Shown here: positions 12,401-24,105 of the stretch, in pieces
Position numbering within the stretch: the stretch's first letter is position 1
Layout of the letters: each line of letters begins with the position of its first letter
Notes under the pieces: model-generated
What the model was told of the DNA's origin: nothing
What the model saw: only the letters and a program-made list of their open reading frames with translations
The model's database searches: none
Made by a program: the position numbers and the translations under genes
From: Linnemannia schmuckeri
Lineage: Eukaryota; Mortierellomycota; Mortierellomycetes; Mortierellales; Mortierellaceae
NCBI GenBank assembly: GCA_029449235.1
Contig: JANATG010000008.1
Location: forward strand, 1,550,001-1,614,000
Length of the DNA stretch: 64,000 nt
Reading direction: 5' to 3'

Positions 12401-12714
12401 GCTTCAGTCGCTAAACAAACCTTTACTTGTCCATTGTGATGACTAAATAGCTGAACATGAAGGGAGCAACGGAGGACATTAACGAGATGCACTTGGCACC
12501 TTGGTCAGATATCTTGAAGGCTCACTCGATCAAGACATCACCATTGACGCCTTACTTGGACCAGGAGTTGCTCTACAACAACGCCGTCTCGCTGGACGGA
12601 ACCAAGATCTGCACAATGACAGGATTCGTGTATGACCACCCTAAGTTGACAGAGGCGAGCTTGCGCGAGATCATTGTTGACTTCCAGGACTTGGGTATCT
12701 GGCCACGGGATTAG
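9458..12714 (+). CDS. extended short-chain dehydrogenase/epimerase-like protein
   Basis: Seven exons (9458-9659, 10000-10094, 11235-11348, 11476-11567, 11880-11941, 12044-12324, 12451-12714) join in phase to give 369 residues. The N-terminal Rossmann motif GGVGFIG (residues 11-17) binds NAD(P), as in NAD-dependent epimerase/dehydratases. Further family marks are the VDK strand end, INFAAETKFSQ, VFVQFSTGDIYES and LRPAVVYGIGAMGG. The catalytic region is atypical: AQYKLKVDNE has Tyr155 and Lys158, so the spacing is YxxK, not YxxxK, although the KxxxE that normally follows is kept. This could be an atypical SDR or a local alignment slip. The sugar-nucleotide or sterol substrate is unknown. The second intron (10095-11234) is 1140 bases, very long for this window, and contains purine-rich and CTGGA-type degenerate repeats. 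No signal peptide is seen. Confidence 0.85.
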
Positions 12715-13547
12715 ATATGTGTGCCTGGGAGTTGAGATTGTGTCTAAGGAAAGTAGGAAGACGTTTTTTGTTCATTTTTTTTTATTCGTTTTTTACGCCA
12801 ACCCACCCAGAAAGATCTATTAAAACATAGAAAAGAGCTAGAAAGCTACAACATCACCATGGCCAATCTACTGCTTCTTGCAATTACTATCATGGGGTAC
12901 ATGCATGCATTCATCTCGGTGATCTTCATTTTACTACTCTCACGAACGGATTAGAGAGTATTACTGTACTGTAGGCAGCCATGCGCCTATAGCAAGGTTC
13001 GCACGTAGGCAAGAGAAAACACACGAACTCTATGAGCACTTTATTTTTCTTCGAAGACGTTTTGGTTTCTGAGTGCTAGAAAATAAGAAACATGTCTACA
13101 TGAGACTAAGCACTGGAGCATCCTCATGACTGTTGGTTCTATCGTTGTTTAGCTGTAGCAGGCTTTTTTACAATTGAGTGCCAAGTCAATGTTTGTTTCC
13201 CTGGATTTGTTGAAGGTGCAGGTGATTCGGATAAACACGAAGCATTAGATTCATTGTGGCAGTTTCGTTTTGCACCCTCTGTACCTTACGACCTACATTG
13301 AAAAGTGGGAGACAAAGCAAAAACGGCGCCAAATCAGGCAAAGATGGCGTTCTAGTTTCTAGCGTCTAAATTGGCGCCCGTCCCACGTCCCTTGTCCTCG
13401 CAGGTATATGGGAGCAATTGCTTATCAACCTTACATCGATCCCCGTTCCTATTCTTTTCCTTTCTTTCTTTCTTTCATTCTTTCTCTCTCACACACTCTC
13501 CACTCTCTTTTCCCTTTCACGTCTCTTCACTTGTATTCTCATTCCTC
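12715..13547. other. intergenic region between the SDR and M20 genes
   Basis: No coding gene is visible. Near the right end, GGCGCCAA at 13325-13332 and TTGGCGCC at 13371-13378 form a perfect inverted repeat. A CT-rich leader follows from about 13440 to the ATG at 13548. Confidence 0.55.
13325..13378. promoter_or_regulatory. inverted pair of E2F/MBF-like TTGGCGCC elements
   Basis: GGCGCCAA and TTGGCGCC are exact reverse complements separated by 38 bases. They lie 170-223 bases upstream of the M20 start codon. The core resembles the TTTSSCGC-type site bound by E2F/DP factors and related to fungal MBF sites. Each half also contains the palindrome GGCGCC. Binding is inferred only. Confidence 0.3.
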
Positions 13548-16069
13548 ATGTCGTCTGAAAAGAACAGCACCTCCTCTTCGTCATCAGTCCCTGTTACAGG
13601 ATGCCTCTCCATCTTTCAAGGAATCTTTGCTTCAAAGCCCACCACTTTTACCAGTGAAGAATTCAACGTATGGCCTCTTGATCATAAGTGAACACTTGCT
13701 GATGGCAGTGCTTATTTGTTTTATTGCTACTATCGTCTGTGATCAACACACAACAACCATACTGTACATTGCACAATACGCCCCTTTTCTCGTCTCTTAT
13801 TCACTCTGCACGCCTTCACACTGCCCTGCCATGCTTGTCCACGCCAACAACAGCAACAAAGCGACAACTCGCCTCCACTTGCTTCGCAAATACATAAAAC
13901 CTCCTTTTTTCCCCACGGTCTTCGCTTTTCACTCTCGTTCATTCATTCTCTTCTTCACTAACAACAACCAACCAGCCAACTTGCAACTCATTTCACGCTT
14001 TCTTCATTCTCACTCAACCGCTTCCATTTTCATTTCTTTTGTTTTTTTCTCCACAGGAAAAGAACGCTCACTTGTACAGCGGCGAAAACAGCACGACATC
14101 GACTCTCCCTCCAGCGTATCAATTAGTCTCTCAGCAAATGAGCCAGTTACTTGTTAACGAGACCGGTGTGGCCCTGTCGGACCTCTGGGAGAAGGACGAG
14201 TTCGCCAAGGCTGTCCATTTGGCCATTGAGGGTGTCTCTTCCGAGCTCCGTGCAATTAGTCTCAAGGTACAGCAGTGTTTTTCTTGTCTTTGTATAAAAG
14301 AGTGAAGAGACAATGTATCAGAGACGTGGGAAGTGCATGTGCTGCACCGGACGACTGTCAAATATGTAACCAAGGATTTTTTTTTTGAACATCAGCTCCA
14401 CGAGGACCCTGAGTTGAGCTATGAAGAGCACAGGGCCCATGCCTTGTTGACGGACTACCTGGAGAAGAAGGGCTTTGAAGTCGAGCGCAAGGCCTATGGA
14501 CTCGACACGGCCTTTGTTGCCCGCGCTGGCACCTCTGACAAGGTCACTATTGGTATCTGCTCCGAGGTAAGAAAGACGCCTTGTTTCATATTACCGCGCC
14601 ATCACTCATCAGTTGCATTAGTTGCATCAGTGATCATTCGCAGTTGATCACTCACAGGGTCTGAGTGATTAATTGCGCTACGGATTTTTTTTTGTTTCAC
14701 TTGGGCTATTTTCATGAGCCTTTGAACTCACCTCCACTTTTCTCGATATTTTCTGTGTGGTTCTGAAAACAAGTACGATGCCCTCCCAAGCACAGACTCT
14801 CCTACTGGCGCTTTCCAAGCCTGTGGACATAATTTGATCGCCATTTCCGGCGTCGCGACGGCAATTGGGCTCAAGTCAGTCATTCAGCAATTTGGACTTG
14901 AGGGTCAGGTCAAATTGTTCGGTACTCCCGCTGAGGAGACCTCAGGTAAAACGGCTTGCTGCAATTTGAAGCGAAAAAGGTGCCTGTTTCTTGTGAAATC
15001 GATTAGACAAACGATGTTTTTTTTTTTTTTTAATCACGACGATTTGAGATCCTATGATTGGGAATAGGTGGCAAGATTGTGATGTTAGACCGCGGCGCAT
15101 TCAAGGGTGTGGATGTATGCATGATGCTCCACGGCGCAAATGCCGATGTTGTCTATCCAGCCTTCTTAGCCCTGGACACAGTCGAGGTCGAATTTTTTGG
15201 AAAGGCATCGCACGCGTCGGCCTCTCCCTGGGAGGGCATCAACGCGTTGGATGCCGCAGTTCAGGCCTACACCAATATTGCGATGATGCGCCAGCAGATG
15301 CACCCCAGTCAGCGTGTCCACGGTATCATCAAAGACGGAGGCAAGGCTGCCAACATTATTCCCGATTACACAAAGTCGGTCTACACTGTCCGTGCGCCCA
15401 AGTTTGCGGAGGTTGAGGTCCTCAAGAAGCGTGTTGAGAAGATCTTTAACGCTGCTGCTACCTCTACCGGGTGCACCGTCAAATTGACCTGGGGCATCCC
15501 TTACAAGGGTATGTCCATTGAATCGCGGATCTATCTTATCTGGTCTTACTCCATTTATAATTCCTTCACTTCTCTTTACCGCGCTGCTCTTCGCACCTCT
15601 TTTCTCTTCCTTTTCACTACTTCTTTCTCCTTCATCCTCTTGTTGGCAATAGAAGAAATATACTGTGTGCTGACGATATCATTTCTGTCACTTCATAACT
15701 ACTCTAGATATTATCACGAACAACCCTTTGGCGCGCAAGTTTGAACATTACATGAACAACCAGGGCGTCAAGTATGCGTCGAAACAGGAACAAATGTCCA
15801 AGCTCTCTGGATCGACCGACATGGGCAACCTCACCTACGCCCTCCCCGGTATCCACCCAATGTTCAACATTCTGAACCTGATTGGCGAGGACGACAAGAC
15901 GATGGGATTGCACACCAATGCATTTGCCCATGCTGCCGCCCAACCCGTTGCACATGTTGCGACCTTGAGAGCATCCAAGAGCTTGGCCCTGACTGGTCTG
16001 GAGTGCATTGTCGATTCTGTCTTCCTCAAGGCTGTCAAGCAGGACTTTGATACCCAGGTCCAGAACTAA
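13548..16069 (+). CDS. M20-family metallopeptidase/amidohydrolase (PM20D2-like)
   Basis: Six exons (13548-13667, 14057-14266, 14396-14566, 14774-14945, 15068-15508, 15708-16069) give 491 residues. Family marks run in order: LHEDPELSYEEHRAH (exon 3), YDALPSTDSPTGAFQACGHN (from residue 168), PAEETSGGK (from 219), MLHGANAD and the C-terminal LHTNAFAHAAA. By analogy with M20D hydrolases, C184 and H186 (in ACGHN), E222, H246 and H440 are candidate metal ligands, with E221 as general base. The central insertion (HASASPWEGINALDAAVQAY) is the dimerisation/lid domain. Such enzymes remove the acyl or amino-acid part from an amide; PM20D2 relatives cut dipeptides. The first 75 or so residues are Ser/Thr-rich and lie outside the catalytic fold. 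They carry no clear export signal, so a cytosolic enzyme is likely. The start codon is the first ATG in a CT-rich leader; a poly(A) signal lies at 16104-16109. Confidence 0.9.
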
Positions 16070-17797
16070 GAGATACACCAGAAAAAAAAAAAGCAAAGTA
16101 GAGAATAAACCTTTGTTGTATATGTTGGTGTGTATTTTTTTTAATTGGCTTGTTCAATGATGTAGTGCTATTATGCTATTAAACAAAAAATAAGGTGTTT
16201 AGGTTTGACTTTTCTTGAGTATTCCTTGCATGATTTTTTCAGATCCTCCTCCTTCTCCTTGATTTGCTCTCTCCTTTCTTTTTTTATAATCTGCATCTCG
16301 CTTTTCTTGATCCTCTTTGCTCTCAAGAATCAAAAACAGTGTTGTCGAAAGGAGTGAGAAGAAAAAAGAAAAAAGAAAACGAGAGCAAGCGTATCAGTCA
16401 ACGGATACTTTTTTCTAGCTTAGATGTTTGTTTTTGTTGTTCGTGTCTTCTAATTTGCTTGGCTGATGCGCGATCTGGGGAGTGATGGAAAGTAAAATGG
16501 AAGGGGTTAGAAAGTGTGCGTGAGAGAGAGAGAAAGAGAAAGAAAGAATGAACGAGAGATTGATAATGAGGACGAGAAAGAGAGACTGTCGGTCGTTCCA
16601 TGTGGGGTATCAAAAATGAGCAGATACGACATTGATCTGACATCAGGCTGCCAAGTCAGAACACCGCCACGACCACCAACACCACCGTCGTGTGGTTCTA
16701 CGGCGGTTATGATGAACCACATTGGTGTGATATTCCCTAGGAATTGAGATAGGGGTGGAACGTGGCCCATTCCCTTGCTTTGACGCGTCATTGGCCAACC
16801 CTTGCGTCTGCATGGTGGCGTGTTTTGGTGTGGTCTGTTGTAGAGGTGTAGAGAGTGTGTGTATGTGTGTATGTGTGGATGTACCTTTGTCTCCTGACTG
16901 GCTCTCAAGGTGTCTTAAGTGTTTTTGTTTATGTTTATTTGTTTCTAGGTGCCTTGCCTTTGCATTTACCCATGTCAAGCAATCAATACATTGACACAAC
17001 AAGAAAGGCATGTCAATCGTGTGTGCCAGTCATGTTCATCACAATAATAAACAATAGCAATTGTAATCCGCCGCAATGGCCAACAACAACAACCTTCCAT
17101 CCAGTCAATGTACTTCCAACTCAGCCGATACGCCACATACAAGTTGCATTTGCGCGCACTAATTATCCCTCCAATTCCCAATGTACCCTTTACCCTCGCT
17201 TTTTTGGCGTTCTTATTTTTCACAGGTGTCAACAACCACTGCCAACGGTTGCTCTCTACTTTTTCTTCTTCCTTTAGCCCTTATTTCCTCCCTCTCTTCT
17301 CTCCTCCCCCCCTCTTCTCTCTCGCCCACTCCCTCTCTCCTGTCCCTTTTCTCTCTTCTCTCACTCATCCTTCTTTTTCTCTGGGCCTGGCGAATTACAA
17401 TCCAGACCAGCGGTCATTGACTTTCCTCTTACCACCAGTCTGGCAAATACACACACACACATACACCTTCGCATCCGCCCTGATCGTCTCCCTCTCCCTC
17501 TCTTCATTCACTTTCTCTCTCTCTCTCTTGACGTCGTCGTCCTCATTCCTTTTCTTCGTCTTGTAATTACGCTGTGTTTCTCACTTGACTGCCGTCGCAC
17601 TCCTCCTCCCTCTCCACCACCACCGAACCCCCTCTGTTCCTTCTCTTGCTCCTCTCCTCTTCGCTCTCCTCCTCTCGTCTCCTCCTTGACTTTCATCTCG
17701 ACCCCGCTTTCTCCTTCCTTTCCTTCTTCCTATTCTTCCTTCTCTTCCTTTCGCTCCTTCTCTCTTTCTCTCTTACCCCCGTCATAACCGGTCAGTA
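16070..17797. other. intergenic region ending in a pyrimidine-rich leader
   Basis: AATAAA at 16104-16109 follows the M20 stop. The middle holds GT-rich and GA-rich simple sequence (16517-16560, 16850-16880). From about 17240 to 17790 the plus strand is overwhelmingly C/T and leads directly into the ATG of the TBC gene. I see no coding gene on either strand. Confidence 0.6.
16104..16109 (+). terminator. poly(A) signal of the M20 gene
   Basis: AATAAA, 35 bases after the stop codon. Confidence 0.55.
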
Positions 17798-20700
17798 ATG
17801 ACCACAACCACCAGCACCGAGCCACCTTCCTGGCCCTCCCCAACAGCTGCTGGTTCCTTCTCTCAAAAGTCTGCCTCCATCTCTCGTCTCGACCTCACCT
17901 CCTCAGAATCCATCTCTACAATAGTTCCCTATTCTTCTTCCATCGAACCCTCAGCCCAACTCGACATTCATGCTGACCCCACAAACCATACAAACTTCGA
18001 CTCATTGTTCCAAAACACAACCGACACTCCTTCTTCTTCTCTTTCTACATCACACTTCGACAACTCTTTTGTAACAACAACCTCAACGACGACGACAACA
18101 ACAATTACACATGTTGCCCAACCTATCGACGATAGCTTCAACGCCCTTGACACCACAGTTGCAACACTCAATACACCCCACGACTTGGGCACGGATGCAT
18201 TACATGGATTGTCTTTGCCATCAACAACAATACACGACCCGCCAGTGGTAGCAGTGGTAAGAGTTAGTGCTTTGACCCAAGGACTCATCAATGCCTCAAA
18301 GACTGCGACAAGAACTGGTATTCAGGCATCGGTATCGGCATCGACAACACCAACATCACGGCAAAAAGAAGTGATCCAACCTGAACGGTCTTCCTTTTTT
18401 CCATCAGAGTCGTCAAGGACGTTCGGCAGAGCGTCCATGGATTCGACTGATCACACGGATGCTCAAGACCATGCGACAGTGAGCACGAGTAGCTTCAGTA
18501 TCGAGGATAGCGCTGTTGCATACACAGAGATGGACATGTCCATGACCTCCCCCACCCGACATACCAAATCACCTCCGACCTCAACATCCTCTTCGCTCAC
18601 CTCCACAGGACGTCGACGCATGATCGCAGAATCTAGCATGATTCTCAGCGGAGGGGCTGGACAGGCCGCTGTCAATTCGGGATCCGGCATTGGAGGAGGT
18701 GCACTGTCTCCTGCTTGGTCCATGACCTCCATTCCTCGAGATATCAGTGCCAACTATTGCCGAAGCGGAGACGACTCAACTGCACCCACTATTGCGCCTA
18801 TGGACGAAAAGCTCTATGGTTTAGTGGACAGGTAAGATTATGATTCTTTTTATAAACAACAGCTGATGTTCAATACTATTTTTTTTTCGAGCCTTTGATG
18901 GGGCTGGAGTGGCGATTCCTATTATTATGCGTTTTCTATTGTCAGCTACGATGCCGATCATGGGAGAGGTGAGGGGGCTGTTCTCTTTTTCTAACTCACG
19001 CTTCATTTTTGTAAAATGGAATAGATACGGCTTCTTGGTGGAAGAAGGGCGCACACCAACTGCAGACAGGAAAAATGGCCAAGCCTCCACCATATCGTCG
19101 TCACAGACGTCCGTGCGGGCCATACAAGAGACAAAGTAAGTTGGGAGAAATGGTAGACTCTCAGTCAGGTCGCCCCTATTTCCTGCTCTATTGTCAATGA
19201 CATTAACGAGTCCGTGTCGTGACCAATTCTTTAATAGGAAGCAAGCTAGGATTGTTGCAAAAGAACAGGAAAGAAGTTTAAAATGGGCGCGAATGGCGAA
19301 ACAATACACCTCAGAAGCGAACGAGATCGAATACTCCTTTTCAGACCATCAAAAGGTAAACAAACATCAGATCGAGCGCAAGAGAGAAAAGGGCGAAAAA
19401 GAGAGAAAACGCATTTCACCCCCCATTGGTTCTGCAGGAGTAAAAATAGCAGGATTGTCCACATTTTGTGTATGCAAGTTGCAGAAAGGACATGGGCTAA
19501 CTATTCCTTTCTCTGGAATGTGTTTACTGCAGTTTGTGTCTCGTGTTTACAAGGGCATCCCTGACTGCTGGCGAGCTGCTGCATGGTAAGAAAGAAATGA
19601 ACGAGTCTGCTCTAGTGTCTTAAATCTATGATATTTCGATTGCTCTAAATGAAACGCGCCTTTTTAACAGCTCGGCCTTTTTCTGCTTTTGTAGGAGCCA
19701 TCTCATCACCAAGCGATCTGCAGGTTTTGATCCAAACATCCGCCAAATATACCACGTATGTGAACAAATGGATACATGAAACAGAGGCTGTTGTTATGTG
19801 GTTCACAAGATAGAAGGCGCGGTCTGTCGGCGTGAATATTGTTCCGTATATGCTCATGCCCCACTTTTTATTCTCGCTCAAATTTCATTTAGGATATGCT
19901 CGAAATTTCATCGCCAGAAGAAGAGCAGATCGACCTGGACATCCCAAGGTGAAGAGGGCTCTCATTTCGCCAGGATCGATCACTGATTATCGATAACATG
20001 GAAACTGACCACTATGCTATTCTATCCCTCGTCAATTAGGACAATGCATGGCCATATCATGTTCAGGACTCGCTTTGGACCAGGGTATGTGGCACTTGAA
20101 GATCCGTCATGGCAACTCGTTGACTTGGTGGACCTGGCATTCTCGAGAAAACGCGCGCTAAGTTTACTTTTCTTTATCTCTTTTAAAATTGATAAGGCAG
20201 TGTGCACTCTTCAAGGTTTTGAAGGCGTACTCCAACTACAACAACCGTGTCGGATATTGTCAAGGAATGGCGAGTGTAGTTGCAACCATGCTGACCTTCT
20301 TTGATGCTGAGGTAAAAGAAACTTCTGGTCCGTATGAATGATATCTTCCTCAATGATCTGTTGACGATGCATACTAACACTGACCTCTCGTAACCACTTT
20401 CACTTTTCAATAGAAAACGTTTGTACTTTTGGCTCAGCTGTTTGACCGTTACAACATCAACGAACTTGTTGTTCCTGGCTTTCCGGCTTTGTTTGAAGCA
20501 TTCTTCATTCAAGAGGAACTGACAAAAATCTATGTACCTAACGTTTTTCAGGCCCTTGTAAGTTCACACTCCTATGCCAGCCCCTGACTGCTCGGACCAT
20601 TAGTACACTTAAGTCAAAAAAAACATATTGGAATACTGACTTTTACGATTCGCCGCTCGCATAGGAAACGATGGGAATTGCAACGCCAAGCTACGCATCG

Positions 20701-21119
20701 CGTTGGTACATCACTCTGTATTCAGCAGGTGTTGTGCCTTACCGGACATTGCTCCGGATATGGGACATCTTGCTGCTCGAAGGCTTTGACTGGCTCTACT
20801 TTATGGCCCTGGCTCTCCTAAAGTATCACGAACGTAAGTTTGTAATTCCTATGGTTGATTGTGTGTTTTGTTTTGGCAGTGTTACCGAAATAAGTTGACA
20901 TTTCTAAACAGTTTTGACGTTTTTCATTAATACATTATAGAAACGCTTGTTCTCAACAACTTTGAGCGGACGATGGAGATGTTAAACGCAAAGATGGATA
21001 TTCAGGACGACGAACGGTTATTGAAGATTGCGAAAAGGCTATCGAAGCAGGCTAAGAAGACAGGCATAGTCGCCAAATTGAAGAGGACATATGCTGCCAA
21101 GCTAAAGCAGCCTGCATAG
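17798..21119 (+). CDS. TBC-domain Rab GTPase-activating protein
   Basis: Eleven exons (17798-18831, 19025-19135, 19238-19355, 19533-19585, 19695-19755, 19893-19948, 20040-20084, 20197-20311, 20414-20557, 20665-20833, 20941-21119) join without a phase error into 694 residues. Residues 1-345 are Ser/Thr-rich low complexity. They are followed by a basic segment (KEQERSLKWARM) and the TBC domain (about 430-650), opening with YKGIPDCWRAAAW. Both catalytic fingers are present: the arginine finger in IDLDIPRT (I472, D475, R478) and the glutamine finger in GYCQGM (Y513, Q515). Later TBC blocks include FEAFFIQEELTKIYVP, SRWYITLYSAGVVPYRTLLR and IWDILLLEGFDWLYF. It should therefore accelerate GTP hydrolysis by a Rab and act in vesicle traffic. 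The style resembles the TBC1D10/Gyp class, but the Rab target cannot be told. The C-terminus is lysine-rich. Confidence 0.92.
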
Positions 21120-21635
21120 CAGGGAGAATCACTGTCATTTTTTTTTTTTTTTTTATTTTAATTTTTTTTTTTATTTACTTCGATTACGATATGTTACGAT
21201 GCTACCCAAAAAGGACTTTTTTTTCCTGTTTTATTTATTTCTGTTGACTTACCCGATACCTTACACTACTGCCTTAATACTCTCTCCCGACTAATGCTCT
21301 TCATCCAATGTCCCTTCACCCTCTGTTTTTTTGTGTTTTCTCATTTTCTTCTCTTTTCTTTGACGACTTTGTGTGTTCTTCTTAATGACTTTTGACGACC
21401 CCTGTCCAGCGACTCTGCCAACCATGCCTGCCTCCTCTCCGCCACCAAAAATAAAATTTTCGCGCCACGATTTGTCCCATCCTAATCACCGTCACATTTG
21501 GCGTGAAATAATGAGAATTATTTGTGTCCACGATTTCATTTTTTTTTTTCTCTTCCTCTTTCTCTTTACTCTTCTCAGCTCACTTACCATCACACCACAA
21601 CATACCACCATACCACGACATATCACCGTACCTCC
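21120..21635. other. intergenic region between the TBC and LRR genes
   Basis: It begins with two T/A-rich tracts (about 21139-21177). A pyrimidine-rich stretch from about 21270 then leads to the ATG at 21636. The frame of the next gene is open upstream of that ATG (from about 21522), but it encodes Phe/Leu/Thr/His low complexity typical of a leader, so the ATG before PPKRSRSG is preferred. Confidence 0.55.
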
Positions 21636-23840
21636 ATGCCGCCAAAACGATCTCGGTCCGGAACAACTACAGCTGTTGCTGGTGCTTCTACCAGTAAGAA
21701 GCAAAAGACAGTAGCATCCAAGTCCAAAGCCAAGCCCAAGACCAAGACTAAAACCAAGGCTAAAGCCAAGTCTACGAGGACGAGGGAGATTCGAGAGGAC
21801 TCGCCGCCAGAGAAGGATTTTGATAGCTACGATGACGCCGTTCGAGATGCGATTCTGAACACGACCAAGAGCCGATATGACGTGTCGTTGGAGCAGGATC
21901 ATTTGGCGTTTGCGGCTGCATTGATGGAATCGACGTCTCCTTCGTTCTTGATACAGGATGATGTGATGATGTTGTTCCCCGGTGGTAGCAGTGGCGGTGA
22001 TGGTAGTGGTGGCGTAGGAGGGCAAGATGGCGGGTTAGGAGGAGGGCCGCAGCATGCGAGAGTGTATAGTCTTGGGACTTTCTGTATGCATGCGGTGGTA
22101 AAGAATTTTGAGCGTCTTGCTGTGGATGCTGCTGTAACGCCCGCCTTGAAATCATCCGTTGCTGCAGGAGGAAGACCAGGATCAAGAGTAGAGCAAGGGA
22201 ATGGTGGCAGAGGTGGTCAGAGATTCCGACGACAGATCCAGCAGCTTCCATTCTACCTCTCCGAGCGCCTCTTCAAGGTCTTGAAGCATTCTCGACCCGA
22301 GCTCCTATCGACCAAACTTTGGACAGGTCTATTCTTCAACCCAGAAACTACCGCTGGTGACAGAGTTGAGGAACTGGACCTCGAGGGACTCATCCCCTCG
22401 CAGGTAACGGATACAGTGGTCCGGACACACCTGTTACGAACTCTTGAAGTAGGACCTCGGTTGACCAGGATCAATTTGAACCATCAGACTGGTCTTTCTG
22501 ACAAGGTGGTCGCCGATCTAGTGGGTGCTTGTCCAAAACTGTCGAGGTTGTCGTTGAAGGGGTGTAGCAAGGTGGGGGACTTGACGTTGGCGAGCCTTCC
22601 CGAGGGTGTGATCGAGGAGTTGAATATAAGTTTTGTGGGGGCGACGGCGTGTACGGTGAAGGGGATTTCGGGGATGGTGTTGCGGTGTCGCGAGTTGAGG
22701 GTTTTGAAGGTTGCAGGGTTGGCGAATGTCAAGGATGCGGTGTTTGTGCAGCTGGAGAAGAATTTGGCTCTGGAGAAGGAGCAGCAGCAGGAGGACGCTG
22801 GTGGCAGTAGCAGTGGTGATGGCAATGGGAAGAAGGACGACGTGGGGTCGAGACCCTTGTCGAAGCTGGAGAATCTCAAGATTTCGACAACGAGTCTGGG
22901 GGACAGGGGACTGAAGGTTGTGTTGGCGTTGTGTGGGCGAACGCTTCGGAGGCTGGATATTTCCCAGACGAGCGTCATGCGTCCATCCCTTATTGGACAG
23001 TACTGTGTTTGGAACGATGCAGAAACAGTCGGTGAGAGGAGCAAGGAGAAGACGACGACGCGACTGGAGAAATTGAACTTGACGAGGCTCACGATGAGCA
23101 CGCCGACGGAACTCGCTACCTTGCTCCAGCAGCTGCCAGCCAACAGTCTCCATACCCTGTTGATGGGCTATATCACGCACAGTCGATCGGTGTTTAGCGA
23201 CGGTGTTTTTGAGGAGATGAACTCTTCGGACCTCGATGAGGAAGGGGATGAAGCTCAAGCCTCATCTTTCTTACCAAGCCAAGAGGATGCCATAGCGAAC
23301 GTCGACGTCGGTAGCGGCGAGACTATTCCTGTTTTACTACGACCGAGACCCAAGTTCTTTCTCCGAACCCTGTCCCTGTTCGGTAACCACGAGCTGGGTC
23401 AGACCGCACGCGATCGGGATGCCCTCCGCTGGCATCTGCACACCTTGGCGCCCTATTTAAAGCGTCTGGAACTCGGCTACACCGGTTACGATCATCAAGT
23501 CCTCCTTGGATTGATCGATCCACCGCACCGCCGCCGTTCTACCGCCGACGAGATGATTCTACAAGTACAAGAGTTAGACGAGTTCAATGATATTTTGGAG
23601 GAACTGGGAATGGACGCGACACGGATCAATGACGAAGGTGCGGTGGTGCTTTCGAAACTCCGTGGACTTTCTCGATTGTCGATGGCGAATACACAGATCA
23701 CCAAGGGTGCTGTCGAGGTTATTGTTGCAGGGTGCCCGCGTTTGAGTAGTCTGGATTTGACGAGCTGTCGGGGCGTGCCTGTAATGCAGCGGAGGTCTCT
23801 TTTAAAGGATATCAGACAACGTGTCTCGTCGTCGCCATAG
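21636..23840 (+). CDS. leucine-rich-repeat protein, AMN1/RAD7-like
   Basis: A single uninterrupted exon encodes 734 residues, unusual in this intron-rich window. The N-terminus is highly basic with alternating KAKPKTKTK-type residues (about 21-50), a likely nuclear localisation signal. A glycine-rich insert (about 110-140) follows. The block SLGTFCMHAVVKNFERLAVDAA and LPFYLSERLFKVLKHSRPEL precedes the repeats. Leucine-rich repeats of the cysteine-containing type are visible from about residue 255: LTRINLNHQTGLSDKVVADL, LSRLSLKGCSKVGDLTL, ELRVLKVAGLANVKDAVF and LENLKISTTSLGDRGLKVVL. The final pair is LSRLSMANTQITKGAVEVIV and LSSLDLTSCRGV. Acidic or low-complexity inserts break the array. Such proteins usually serve as substrate receptors of ubiquitin ligases or in repair (RAD7). 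No F-box is obvious, so the precise role is open. Confidence 0.8.
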   Translation: MPPKRSRSGTTTAVAGASTSKKQKTVASKSKAKPKTKTKTKAKAKSTRTREIREDSPPEKDFDSYDDAVRDAILNTTKSRYDVSLEQDHLAFAAALMESTSPSFLIQDDVMMLFPGGSSGGDGSGGVGGQDGGLGGGPQHARVYSLGTFCMHAVVKNFERLAVDAAVTPALKSSVAAGGRPGSRVEQGNGGRGGQRFRRQIQQLPFYLSERLFKVLKHSRPELLSTKLWTGLFFNPETTAGDRVEELDLEGLIPSQVTDTVVRTHLLRTLEVGPRLTRINLNHQTGLSDKVVADLVGACPKLSRLSLKGCSKVGDLTLASLPEGVIEELNISFVGATACTVKGISGMVLRCRELRVLKVAGLANVKDAVFVQLEKNLALEKEQQQEDAGGSSSGDGNGKKDDVGSRPLSKLENLKISTTSLGDRGLKVVLALCGRTLRRLDISQTSVMRPSLIGQYCVWNDAETVGERSKEKTTTRLEKLNLTRLTMSTPTELATLLQQLPANSLHTLLMGYITHSRSVFSDGVFEEMNSSDLDEEGDEAQASSFLPSQEDAIANVDVGSGETIPVLLRPRPKFFLRTLSLFGNHELGQTARDRDALRWHLHTLAPYLKRLELGYTGYDHQVLLGLIDPPHRRRSTADEMILQVQELDEFNDILEELGMDATRINDEGAVVLSKLRGLSRLSMANTQITKGAVEVIVAGCPRLSSLDLTSCRGVPVMQRRSLLKDIRQRVSSSP

Positions 23841-24105
23841 AGATGGGGATATAGAAATACTTATATTAAACTTGAAGGAAGGACGAGAGATAAAGGTAAT
23901 CGATGGTGATAATTGGTGTTGGAGGAGAATGGAATATCGAAAATTTATTTTAATAAGGGCAAAAAAGGGTACGTGCATGTCTGCATTCTCCCTCCCTATT
24001 TTTTTTCTTTCTTTCCCTCAGGTCAGCAATACTGTCTTGTATTCCTCTCGCTTTCCTTTTAATCCATACGCTATCCTCTTGCTCCAGCGCACGTTTCCTC
24101 TCTCA

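Noticed and set aside
21522..21635. Longer N-terminus for the leucine-rich-repeat gene
   Set aside because: The extension is Phe/Leu then Tyr/His/Thr simple sequence, typical of the CT/CA-rich leader. The ATG at 21636 begins a basic N-terminus of protein-like composition.
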